Source: Anodontia alba (taxonomy: Eukaryota > Mollusca > Bivalvia > Lucinida > Lucinidae). From it: a stretch of 64,000 bases of DNA. This document shows, piece after piece, positions 1 through 9,637 of this stretch (the first letter of the stretch is position 1; every line of letters starts with the position of its first letter). A program made the position numbers and the translations under genes. The stretch spans positions 86,608,535-86,672,534 of the forward strand of contig OZ024821.1 in assembly GCA_964016985.1 (NCBI GenBank). The letters run 5' to 3'. The notes beneath the pieces were generated by a model. It did not search any database. It saw nothing but the letters and a program-made list of their open reading frames with translations, and was not told the origin of the DNA.

Positions 1-1868
1 TTGGTGACAAACCTGTGAAGAATGATGCAGGAGAGATGTCAATGATTGAAGACTCAAAGCAGAAGGCCTGGCTGGAGCACTACCAAAGGCTTCTCAATCT
101 TGAGTTTGACTGGGACCCAGACCACCTGTCATATCAATCACCAGTGGAAGGCCCGCCCATCCCAATCACCATTGATATGGTTAAGAAGGCTATCTTGCAG
201 ATGAAGGCAGGCAAAGCACTGGGCCCATCAGGCATAGTGGTGGAGATTATAAGAGCGGCCGGTGACATGGGTGCCTCTATGATCCGTGACCTCGCAGTTG
301 CAATCATTCGTGATGGCAAGGTACCCTCTGACTGGGAGCAGAGTTTCAATGTCTGCCTCTACAAGGGAAAAGGGGACGCATTGGAAAGGGGCAACTACCG
401 CGGTCTCAAGCTGACAGAGCAGGTTATGAAAATCCTGGAGAGGATTGTGGACGGCCTCATCAGACAGCTGGTGTCAATCTACGATTCCCAGTTTGGCTTC
501 GTCCCAGGCAGAGGCACTACAAACGCAATCTTTGTTGTCAGGCAGCTGCAAGAGAAGTATCTAGCTGCCAATAAGAGACTCTACATGGCTTTTGTAGACC
601 TGGAAAAGGCGTTTGATCGAGCGCCTTGGAAGGTCATCTGGTGGGCGCTGAGAAAACTTGGTGTGGAGGAGTGGATTGTGCAACTGGTGCAGGGGATGTA
701 TGCAAATGCATGGAGCCGTGTCCATGTTGGTGAGGGGTACAGTGAAGAGTTTGAAGTGAAGGTTGGTGTTCACCAAGGATCAGTACTCAGCCCACTGCTC
801 TTCATCATTGTGCTTGAAGCCTTATCACGAGAGTTCCGCTCTGGGGTCCCCTGGGAGGACCTCTATGCTGACCTTGTTATCATCGCTTCATCGCTTGAGG
901 GATGTGTCAGGAGGCTCTTGACTTGGAAAGATGCAATGGAGAAGAAAGGACTGAGAGTAAATGCAGGAAAGACAAAGATCATGATCTGCGGTACGGGACT
1001 GGACCTCCTGCAGAGTTCAGGCGAGTTTCCATGCGCTGTCTGTCGCACTGGAGTGGGCAGCAACAGCATCTTCTGCAATGGCTGTAAGCACTGGGTGCAC
1101 AAGAAATGCAGTGGGCTCAAGCGCTTGAAAAAGGACCCTGACTATAGATGTACACGGTGCCAGGGAACTGCACGCCCCTTGGATGGCAGACCACAGAAGG
1201 AAGTCCAGGTCGGACCTGACAAACTTGAGGTGGTAGCTTCCTTTTGCTACCTAGGAGACATGCTCTCAGCAGCAGGTGGCTGTGAACTTTCAACCACAAC
1301 ACGTGTGAAAACCGCCTGGAAGAAGTTCAAGGATCTACTACCAGTCCTCTCTTCACGCCACCTCTCTTTCAAAACACGTGGTCATGTGTACAGCTTTTGT
1401 GTGCGGAGCGCAATGCTCCATGCCAGCGAGTCTTGGCCATTGACAAAGCCGAACCTCCAGCGTCTGCAGCGAAATGACAGGGCAATGATCAGTGAGATCT
1501 GCAATGTCAGGCCACAAGACATTGTCACCACCAGGTCCAATGATCTATTTGTGCGGCTTGGCATTGAGGATCTGGACCTAATTCTGAAGGAAAGAAGACT
1601 TCGATGGTATGGACATGTGGAACGCTCCAGTGGTGCAATCAAGACAGCCTTTGACATACTGGTTGATGGAAAGCATGGACCTTGGAGGCCAAAAATGACA
1701 TAGAAGCAGCTGACAGAGAGGGATTGCAGAGAGTGGAAGCTCTCGGCTATCAACCCTCATGATAGACGTACCTGGAGATCTGGTGTGAGATCTGCCATGC
1801 GTGCAGCAAGCCAGCTATCTGGAAGGGGGCCCACTGATGTGGATGTTGCCCCTGTACCGGCACGTTAA
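1..1868 (+). pseudogene. Non-LTR retrotransposon reverse transcriptase, 3' part, dead copy
   Basis: Reverse transcriptase of a LINE-type element. The frame is open from the window edge (base 3), so the N-terminal part, presumably an endonuclease, lies outside. In order: RT fingers/palm with GKALGPSG, YKGKGDALERGNYRGL, FGFVPGRGTT and FVDLEKAFDR (first catalytic Asp), then the box that should read YADD-L but reads YAD-L at 864-872, a clean one-codon loss of a catalytic Asp. A PHD-like Cys/His finger (about 1,033-1,167; CAVC, CNGC, HKKC, CTRC) follows, then the connection region and a C-terminal tail. The frame stops at TAG 1,701-1,703 in GRPKMT-stop-KQLTERDC, probably a former Trp codon, and is open again to TAA at 1,866-1,868. 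These two lesions make it inactive. The clade is not assigned; the finger inside the ORF is characteristic. Confidence 0.93.
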
Positions 1869-2921
1869 TCAAAAATCAGATTATTATTTTTTATTTATTT
1901 ATGTATAAAATATAAATCCAATTCACTAATCTTTTCAAAAGTTATGGAACGGAAACCATTTTTCAAAGCTGAAAAAGGGCCATAACTCCAAAAATAATTG
2001 GTGGATTTTACCCTAAATCCAACTTGACATACATTTTATGATTATATACCTGTGTATAAAATTTGAATCAAATACACTAATCTTTTCAAAAGATATCAAA
2101 CGGAAACCATTTTTTCAACTATTTTTCAACATTGATAAAGAGCCATAACTCCAAAAATAATTGGTGGATTTTACCCTAAATCAAACTTGACCTATATTTT
2201 GTAATTATATGCTTGTTTATAAAATATGAATCCAATTCACTAATCTTTTAAAATGTTATGGAAAGGAAACCATTTTTCTAAGTTGAAAAAGGGCCATAAC
2301 TCTAAACATAATCGGTGGATTTTACCCTAAATCATATTTGACCTACATTTTATGATTATATACCCGTGTATAAAATTTGAATCCAATACACTAATCTTTT
2401 CAAAAGATATCGAACGGAAATCCAACTTGACCTATATTTTATAATTATATGCTAGTGTATAAAATATAAGTCCAATACACCAATCTTTTCAAAAGTTATA
2501 GAACGGAAATCATTTTTCAAAGTTGAAAAAGGACCATAACTCCCAAAATAATAAATGGATTTTACTCTAAATCAAACTTGACCTTCATTTTATGATTATA
2601 TACCTGTGTACAAAATTTCAATCCAATACACCTACCCTTTCAAAAGATATCGCACGGAAACCATTTTCCAAAGTTGAAAATTTTTCAAAGTTGAAAAGGG
2701 CCATAACTCCCAAAATAATTGGTGGATTTTACCCTAAATCAAACTTGACCTACATTTTATGATTATATACTTGTGTATAAAATTCCAATCCAATACACCA
2801 ATTCTTTCAAAAGATATTGCACGAAAACCAAAAGTGTTACGTATGGGATGGACAGGATGGACGTACGTACGGACAGAGGTGACACTATATGGCCCCCCAT
2901 TGAAAATGGCGGGGACATAAA
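1869..2921. repeat. AT-rich tandem array, ~155-bp unit (array X, first block)
   Basis: Units restart at the phrase GGGCCATAACTCC (near 1,978, 2,140, 2,292, 2,532, 2,698) and share GGTGGATTTTACCCTAAAT and AAAAGATATCGAACGGAAACC. One unit near 2,410-2,480 is shortened. The block closes with a GGATGGACGTACGTACGGACAG microsatellite-like stretch (about 2,845-2,880) and a C-run/G-run pair around ATTGAAAATGG. This is the core-plus-microsatellite layout of mollusc pearl-type repeats. No coding signal. Confidence 0.8.
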
Positions 2922-3311
2922 AAGACTTAACAACCTCACACATGAGAGGAGGCCTTTTCATGTAAAAGGTGGACTCCTGACCATCCTTTGCTTGGTCGTT
3001 TCTTATTGTAAAACTCTTTCAGTTTCTTAATACAGAATTCTTGTAGAATTGGCCAGTGACTGTATGACCAGATGGACAAGGCAGTTCAACAACTGGCCCA
3101 CTTGAATTAAAGAAAATTGCGTACAACATCTTTTTCGAATTTATGGTTCTCTTGGCAATACATGGGCGTTTTTGATCTTTTCGCTTCCATTGCTTATTAT
3201 CAGCCCTTCTTTTTGGCTCAAACATGTGCACCCAGGTTTCATCATCTGCTAGCAATTTAGAAATAACCCAACTATTACAGCCTTTGTATGTTTTTAAAAG
3301 TTCCTGGGCAA
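2922..3311 (-). pseudogene. mariner transposase fragment (copy 1)
   Basis: Minus-strand remnant of a mariner (DD34D) transposase: ELLKTYKGC, then DETWVHMFEP (first catalytic Asp), the RRADNKQWKRKDQ and CIAKRTINSKKMLYAIFF stretches and a frameshifted continuation toward CEVVKSF. The N-terminal DNA-binding half and the third Asp are absent, and no terminal repeats are seen. It resembles the transposase at 45,520-46,567 closely, not the one at 4,678. It lies in the duplicated block and recurs at 5,982-6,309. Confidence 0.85.
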
Positions 3312-3640
3312 TGGTTCATGACAAGAAGATTTTTCTATATAGATATACAGAGAAACTAAGCCCTGCCCCCTGGCGGCTACTTCTTTTGATGAATCACAAT
3401 AGCTTGAACAATCTTGGTAGAGTATTATCAAAACAACATTTCTGCCAAGTTATATTTAAATCGGTCCAGAGATTTCTTACAAGAAGATTTAAGTTTTCTA
3501 TTCAGATATATAGGGAAAATAAGCTCCGCCCCCTAGCAGCCATGTTTTTTGACAAATCATGACGGCTTGAATAATCTTGGTAGAAGGTCACCAAAGAAAC
3601 ATTCTTGCCAAGTTATATTGACATCAGTCGATTGGTTTCT
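3312..3640. repeat. Two units of the 166-bp repeat (array A type)
   Basis: Carries the signature phrases of the large array at 9.7-12.3 kb: TTCTATATAGATATA, GGGAAAATAAGC, CGCCCCCT and AATCTTGGTAGAG. It joins array X at about 3,635-3,650 (TTTCTG/GAAAGGAAACC), which is the junction of the local tandem duplication. Confidence 0.8.
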
Positions 3641-4483
3641 GGAAAGGAAACCATTTTTCTAAGTTGAAAAACGGCCATAACTCCAAACATAATTGGTGGA
3701 TTTTACCCTAAATCATTTTTGACCTACATTTCATGATTATATACCTGTGTATAAAATTTGAATCCAATAAACTAATCTTTTCAAAAGATATCGAACGGAA
3801 ACCATATTTCAACTATTTTTCAACATTAATAAAGGGCCATAACTCCAAAAATTTTTGGTGTATTTTACCCTAAATCAAACTTGACCTATATTTTATAATT
3901 ATATGCTAGTGTATAAAGTATGAATCCAATACACCAATCTTTTCAAAAGTTATAGAACGGAAATCATTTTTCAAAGTTGAAAAAGGGCCATAACTCCAAA
4001 AATAATAAATGGATTTTACTCTAAATCAAACCTGACCTACATTTTATGATTATATACCTGTGTAATTTCAATCCAATACATCTACCCTTTCAAAAGATTT
4101 CGCACAGAAACTATTTTTCAAAGTTGAAAATTTTTCAAAGTTGAAAAGCATTACGAAAACACGCCTATGCAAATATGTATAAAATTTCACCTCCAAAAAC
4201 TGAAAATTTTCAGATAAAAACCTCTGATATTTTTCATATTCCTGCTCAAAACATAGATTGTTGGGTACTCGTTGAGCAGTTCTAACAAGTACCCACAGTA
4301 TATGTTTTTGAGCAGAAATAAGAAAAATAATGTATACCCCTGTAAACCCCAGTTTTACTATATAAAAGTGGGGTTTACGGGGGTCAAAATTATATAGGTA
4401 TGTTTTCGTGATGAGGGCCATAACTCCCAAAATAATTGGCGAATTTTACCCTAAATCGAACCTGACCTACATTTTATGATTAT
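3641..4483. repeat. Array X, second block (split by a MITE)
   Basis: Same ~155-bp units as 1,869-2,921, restarting at CCATAACTCC near 3,672, 3,836, 3,988 and 4,416. A MITE (4,149-4,414) interrupts it and a mariner (from 4,485) ends it. It begins like the sequence at about 2,262, so this is the start of the second copy of the local duplication. Confidence 0.8.
4149..4414. mobile_element. Palindromic MITE, family P, copy 1
   Basis: About 266 bp with imperfect terminal inverted repeats (CATTACGAAAACACGCCTA; the far end in reverse complement is CATCACGAAAACATACCTA). The centre folds as a hairpin around GTTCTAACAAGTACCCACA, and a second hairpin surrounds AACCCCAGTTTTACTATA. The flanks TTGAAAAG and GGGCCATAACTCC rebuild the host array-X phrase, which marks it as an insertion. 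Other copies: 28,093-28,372 and 47,313-47,592, and a divergent one at 36,371-36,635. Confidence 0.8.
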
Positions 4484-4484
4484 A

Positions 4485-5827
4485 CGAGGGATGTTCGAAA
4501 TGAATTGCTTATTGTCCTCTAGCTCGATATCCACGTGGGGCATGATACAAACCAATACATACCTGTATAGGGTTATTCAATATCTACACAATGGTGTATA
4601 AATGTACGTGTTAGACTAAGTGTTAGACATAAAATTTGCCATTTGAATACACGCAGTCATTGACCACTGCAGTAAAAATGGTTGGTAGAAACGTCGACAA
4701 AAAACATGAAATACGGGCTTACATCAAAGCTCGCTCAAAACTTGGTTGCTCTTTGAAGAAGCTAATGACTGAAATTTCTACTGCTTTTGGACCTTCTTGT
4801 GTGTCTTATGACACAGTTCGGCAGTGGAAAAAGAAATTTGAGTCTGGTGTAGAGTCCATCAAAAATGCACCGAAATCAGGTAGGCCAAAATCTGCATCTC
4901 GTAAAGAAATCGTTTCCAAAATAAAGGAAATCATTGAAGGAGATGCCAGATTTACAGTTTGTGATATTGCACGAAAGGTAGGCATATCACTTTCAACGGT
5001 TCACCTTATTTTGAAGAAGCATTTGAAAGTCAGAAAGATTTCTGCTAGATGGGTGCCACATCTGTTGACTGACGAGCAAAAGAGGCAACGGGTTAAAGTG
5101 GCCAAAAAGCTGCTTCAAATGTTTCCAAAATATGACAAAAAGCAGTTTGCCAATGTCGTCACAGGTGATGAAACCTGGGTCCATTATTTTGAGCCCATCA
5201 GAAAGGTTAGCAATAAGATCTGGGCCACTAAACACAGCAAATGCCCAATAATCGCCAAAGGTTCTTTGAGTACAAAGAATGTTTTGTATGCAATCTTCTC
5301 TGGTGAAGGAGTCGCAATAAAAGTGCCAGTGAAAAAGGGCAAAAGCATCACTGGAAAGTACTACAAAGATGTAGTACTGAAGAAACTGAAAAAGTATTAT
5401 CAGAAACGACACCCTGCCACTGGTTTTAAACATGTCCATCTTCTACATGACAATGCCCCAGCTCATACCTCCGCAATAATTACGGCGTTTTTGAAGAAAG
5501 AAAAAGTAACTGTTTTGCCTCATCCCCCGTATTCCCCAGACCTTAAGCTTGCCCCATGTGATTTCTTTTTGTTTCCGAAATTGAAAGCATTCCTTGCTGG
5601 GTGGAAATACCAGTCCCCACAGGCACCTGGATCTGCCATTCATCAGTACCTTATTACTGTGCCCAAATCAGCGTACCGTGACGCCTTCAAGAACTGGATA
5701 CATCGGCTGAAACTTTGCATTTCTAGCCATGGGGAGTACTTCCAGGGCATGAAATGAGTACTTTTGGGCTAACTTGAAATTTGAAGTCTCCAGATAGAAA
5801 TAAGCAATTCATTTTGAACATCCCTCA
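4485..5827 (+). mobile_element. mariner transposon, structurally complete
   Basis: 1,343 bp bounded by TA dinucleotides (4,483-4,484 and 5,828-5,829). The ~30-bp terminal repeats are near-identical: CGAGGGATGTTCGAAATGAA at the left and TGAGGGATGTTCAAAATGAA in reverse complement of the right end. The flanks ATTTTATGATTA and TATCTGTGTATAAA rejoin to the array-X consensus, so this is a precise TA insertion. It encodes one open transposase (4,678-5,757). Confidence 0.96.
4678..5757 (+). CDS. mariner transposase (full-length, open frame)
   Basis: Cut-and-paste DNA transposase of the Tc1/mariner superfamily, 359 aa, the usual mariner length. The start is taken as ATG 4,678 with a good context (AAAAATGG); the frame extends 14 codons upstream without an ATG. 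Order: N-terminal helix-turn-helix DNA-binding region (about residues 1-110), linker motif SGRPKS, WVPHLL before the catalytic core, GDETWVHYFEP (first Asp, residue 164), HDNAPAH (second Asp, 258) and PCDFFLFPKLK (third Asp, 295). The spacing between the second and third Asp is 36 residues rather than mariner's 34. The extra two come from a 6-bp in-frame insertion giving PDLKLAPCD instead of PDLAPCD. With terminal repeats on both sides it could be active if that insertion is tolerated; activity is inference. Confidence 0.95.
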   Translation: MVGRNVDKKHEIRAYIKARSKLGCSLKKLMTEISTAFGPSCVSYDTVRQWKKKFESGVESIKNAPKSGRPKSASRKEIVSKIKEIIEGDARFTVCDIARKVGISLSTVHLILKKHLKVRKISARWVPHLLTDEQKRQRVKVAKKLLQMFPKYDKKQFANVVTGDETWVHYFEPIRKVSNKIWATKHSKCPIIAKGSLSTKNVLYAIFSGEGVAIKVPVKKGKSITGKYYKDVVLKKLKKYYQKRHPATGFKHVHLLHDNAPAHTSAIITAFLKKEKVTVLPHPPYSPDLKLAPCDFFLFPKLKAFLAGWKYQSPQAPGSAIHQYLITVPKSAYRDAFKNWIHRLKLCISSHGEYFQGMK

Positions 5828-5828
5828 T

Positions 5829-5981
5829 ATATCTGTGTATAAAATTTCAATCCAATACACCAATCCTTTCAAAAGATATTGCACGAAAACCAAAAGTGTT
5901 ATGTACGGGACGGATGGGAATGGACGTATGTACAGACAGTGGTGATACTATATGCCCCCCACACTGAAAATGGCGGGGGCA
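5829..5981. repeat. Array X remainder after the mariner, with ACGG-type microsatellite end
   Basis: Continues the array phrase interrupted at 4,483 (TGTGTATAAAATTTCAATCC) and closes with GGGACGGATGGGAATGGACG and a C-run/G-run pair, as the first block does at 2,845-2,921. Confidence 0.8.
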
Positions 5982-6309
5982 TAAAAAGACTTAACAACCT
6001 CACACTTATGAGAGGAGGCGTTGTCATGTAAAAGGTGGACTCCTGACCATCCTTTGCTTGGTCGTTTCTTATTGTAAAACTCTTTCAGTTTCTTAGTACA
6101 GACATTAAAAAACGTCTTTTTCGGATTTATGGTTCTCTTGGCAATACATGGGCGGTTTTGATCTTTTCGCTTCCATTGCTTATTATCAGCCCTTCTTTGT
6201 GGCTCAAACATGTGCACCCAGGTTTCATCACCTGTTAGCAATTTAGAAATAACCCAACTATTACAGCCTTTGTATGTTTTCAAAAGTTCCCGGGCTATGG
6301 TTCCTGACA
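5982..6309 (-). pseudogene. mariner transposase fragment (copy 2)
   Basis: Duplicate of the fragment at 2,922-3,311. It keeps GDETWVHMFEP and, on the same frame, HLLHDNASSHKCEVVKSF (second Asp), because an internal deletion after INPKKT removed the segment that is frameshifted in copy 1. It still lacks the N-terminal DNA-binding half and the third Asp, so it is non-functional. It shows what the parental sequence looked like before the damage in copy 1. Confidence 0.87.
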
Positions 6310-7365
6310 AGAAGATTTTTCTATATAGATATACAGAGAAACTAAGCCCTGCCCCCTGGGGGCTACTTCTTTTGACGAATCACAATGGCTTGAACAATCT
6401 TGGTAGAGTATTATCAAAGGAACATTTCTGCCAAGTTATATTTAAATCAGTCCAGGGATTTCTTACAAGAAGATTTAAGTTTTCTATTCAGATATATAGG
6501 GAAAATAAGCTCCGCCCCCTAGCAGCCATGTTTTTTGACAAATCATGACGGCTTGAATAATCTTGGTAGAGGGTCACCAAAGAAACATTCTTGCCAAGTT
6601 ATATTGAAATCAGTCGATTGGTTTCTGCCAAGAAGATTTTTAAAGTTTTCTATATAGATATATAGGGAAAATAAGCCCCACCTGTGGCGGCCATGTTTCT
6701 TGAAGAATCACGATTGCTTGAACTATCTTGGTAGAGGGTTATCAAGGAAATATTTCTGCCAAGATATATTGAAATTGGTCCCGTGGTTTCTGACAAGAAG
6801 ATTTTAAGTTTACTATATAGATATATAGGGAAATAAGCCACGCCCCTTGGCAGCCATGTTTTTTGACGAATCATGATGGCTTGAACAATCTTGGTAGACG
6901 GTTACAAAAAGAACATTCCTTCCATGTTGTACTGAAATTGGTCCAGTGGTTTCTGACAAGAAGATTTTTAATGTTTTCTATATAGATATACAGGGAACAC
7001 AAGCTCCGCCCCCTAGCAGCCGTGTTTTTTGTCGAATCATGACAGCTTGAACAATCTTGGTTGAAAATCACCAAGGAAACATTTCTGCCAAGTTATATTG
7101 AAATCGGTCCAGTGGTTTTTGACAAGAAGATTTTTAAAGTTTTCTATATAGATATATAGGGAAAATAAGCCCCGCCCCCTGGTGGCCAAGTTTTTTGACA
7201 AATCAAGATGGCTTGAATAATCTTGGAAGAGGATCACCAAAGGAACATTTCTGCAAAATTATATTGAAATCGGAGCAGTGGTTACCGAGTAGAAGATTTT
7301 TAAAGATTTTTCTTTTGGTTGCCGTGGCAACCATAATTCAGTCAGTATCACCTAAGGACCAATTT
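6310..7365. repeat. 166-bp repeat array (A type), about six units
   Basis: Tandem units with GACAAGAAGATTTTTAAAG, TCTATATAGATATATAGGG and AATAAGCCCCGCCCCCTGG, diverged from each other. It ends near 7,300 in TGGTTGCCGTGGCAACCA, a perfect palindrome, followed by degenerate sequence that takes up the SINE at 7,380. Short frames here are translations of the repeat. Confidence 0.8.
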
Positions 7366-7638
7366 TGTGAAATTTGGTTTGTTTGTGTGTGTGTGTTGAG
7401 GTTTTACGGCCCAGTCAACCCAATGGGGTCATATCGAGCGCAGTCAGTTTACCTAACCACACGTTTACTGGGCAGGCTTAGTCCTCTAAGCGGTTAACCA
7501 GTATTGTGCACATTCTTTCGTCAGAAACTGACAACTGCCCTTCTTGAATCAGCGGAAGGGAGTGAATGACCGTAGAAAATATTTCATGATCAATCTCCAC
7601 GAAAGAATGTTGCTGACCTCGGCATGTGAAATTTGGTT
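7366..7638 (-). mobile_element. 5'-truncated SINE (family S1) with 14-bp target duplication
   Basis: Perfect direct repeats TGTGAAATTTGGTT at 7,366-7,379 and 7,625-7,638 bracket a 245-bp minus-strand insert. Read on its own strand it begins after the tRNA head (CCGAGGTCAGCAACATTC), runs through CTTCCGCTGATTCAAGAAGG and ends in GGGTTGACTGGGCC, then AACCTCAACACACACACACA. The tRNA-like head is missing. Related copies: 22,532-22,682 (head plus body) and the chimera at 51,485-52,863 (head plus shared 3' tail). Confidence 0.9.
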
Positions 7639-8120
7639 AAAATTGGCTCAGAGGTTTAGGAGGATATGCTGTTTAAAGATTGCGGATGGATGAACTTACA
7701 GACAATGACGAATAAAATTTTGTACCAATATCTATAATCATGCCAACTATAAAGTAAATCCATGCAATGATTTAGAAATTAACAGATCTTAAAAAATTTG
7801 ATGAAAAAGTTTAAAATAAAATTTCTGTAACCTTGACCTCTAGGTCATAAGCAGGGGTTGGGGATAGTGGCAAATAAATTTCTATCTATAATCACGTCAA
7901 ATATAAAGTAAATCCATGCAAGGACATAGAAACTATGAGATCTTAAAAACTTTGATGCAAAACTTTAACATAAAATTTCTAAGTCCATCAAGGTCATGAG
8001 CAGGGGTGTGGATAGTGCTAAATAAAATTTTTTACCAACAACTATATTCATAACAAATATAAACAAAATCCATCTGAGGATTTAGAAAATATAAGGTGTT
8101 AAGAACTTTGTCATAAAACT
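7639..8120. repeat. Three ~155-bp tandem units
   Basis: Units begin near 7,708, 7,870 and 8,022 and share AATATAAAGTAAATCCATG and ATAGTG-CAAATAAATTT. Two carry a TGACCT/AAGGTCATGAGCAGGGGT segment. Preceded by a short ATGGATGAACTTACAGACAATGACG stretch like the microsatellite ends of neighbouring repeats. No gene. Confidence 0.7.
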
Positions 8121-9000
8121 TGAACATTTTTGTTAACTCTGACAACTCTCCCGCAACCGCTAACACTGACGCCAATGCTGATGCCAAGGGTAGTGCAATA
8201 GCTCTTCTGGTACTTTTGTTCAGGCAAGTTAAAAAGGGCTATATCTATGTCAAAAGCACTGGATCAAAATCACATGGGCTCATGCAGCTCTTCAATATAG
8301 TAAGAAAACCTGTACAAGTTCAGAAGACTCCTACAAAAGATGTAGGAAAAGTTGTAGATACCAGCCATGCAAATTAAAGGACCAAAACTCCTTAAAAACA
8401 TCTGAAATAATATGCACACCTTCATATCAAGAAAGCCTACAAAATTTCACAAGAATCCAACAAAAGATGTTGGTGGAGTTGCAGACACAAGATTTGGGGG
8501 CCAAAGCACAGATATGCATACACACTCACATAATTATGGAGGGTCATTTCTACACCCCACACCCCCCACCTCCTTCTGCATTGTGTGACAATAAAGCATT
8601 TCATTGTTTAATGAGACACAAAATCCAGACTTCTGGTGATGCTAAATTCTTGTTAAATAATGTAACAGATTTTATGACCCATTCAATTTGATATGTCTTC
8701 TGCAAAATTTGTGCCATTTTTTTTTTCAGTGCAGGAAATGACACTTAATGTCATAACCAATGTCCCAAACATTTGGCTTGTGGTTCTATGGCAGATTGAT
8801 CCATATATTAAAGCTTGCATTAGAATGGACATTGAAAGAATGAAGGCCAAACATCACTGGACATATAGAGTATATCAGAAATATGTAACGCTTCACTTAC
8901 AATTTACATATTATGTACGGCAAAGAAATTTTCAAAGGGATACAATGCTGCCAAAATACCTGAATAAACTAGACATGTATCCAAAGTATACAAATGTCCA
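8121..9000. other. Degenerate dispersed repeat, no gene recognised
   Basis: Contains phrases such as AAAATTTCACAAGAATCC and GTTGCAGACACAAG that recur near 16,540-16,850 and 19,050, so it is an old dispersed repeat. The short open frames at 8,120-8,377 and 8,693-9,115 show no known motif and overlap repetitive sequence. Confidence 0.5.
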
Positions 9001-9095
9001 TACTCTTTGCTCTTTGCCCATATGTTCCCACTCTTTGCCCATATGTCCCACTCTTTGCCCATATGTCCCCACTCTTTGCTCTTTGCCCATATGGC
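9001..9095. repeat. Minisatellite, ~20-bp unit, about five copies
   Basis: Direct repeats of CTCTTTGCCCATATGTCCCA with small length changes; some units carry an extra CTCTTTG. The flanks are unrelated. Confidence 0.9.
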
Positions 9096-9637
9096 AACAA
9101 CATCTGGATACATAAATTTAAAATTTTCAAATCTATCTGATCTGTTATACATTTTGACATTTTAGCCCCACCCCAGGGCACAACCCAGGGACAATTCTAG
9201 CCTAGAATTGAAGGTTTAGGTCTGAGCAGTAGCATACCAAATTTCAACTTCCTAGCATACTAGGTGCCCAAGTTATGACCTCCAAGAGAAACAGGGCCAT
9301 AAATGTCAATGTAAATTTGAATGTAAATTTAAACATTCGTTAGATTCTGTTTACAAATGTGACATATGCACATAGGCACCTATGGATACAACATTATGGC
9401 AAACACTATAATATTATGCCCCAATGCTGCCTTTGACAGGTGGGAGCATAAAAATCTATGACCACAGGCACATCTTCAGGTCATACATATGAGTATGTCA
9501 TAAGAAGAAAATTAATATACAAATTGGATGAATTTGATGAAAATATGAGAGGAGTTGTGGCCACAAGTTTTGCAAATGGCAATTCTAAGTCCAAAAGTAC
9601 CTTAATTCAGTCAAAAAAGGCTGAAACAAAAATAAAA
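9096..9637. other. Degenerate repeat tail, no gene recognised
   Basis: AT-rich stretch that includes ATGCCCCAATGCTGCC and GGTGGGAGCATAAAAAT near 9,417-9,451, the C-run/G-run ending seen on other repeats in the window (2,891; 14,412; 17,397). No coding or RNA signal. Confidence 0.45.

Noticed and set aside
5443..5643. Minus-strand frames under the mariner transposase
   Set aside because: Shadow frames of a clear plus-strand gene.
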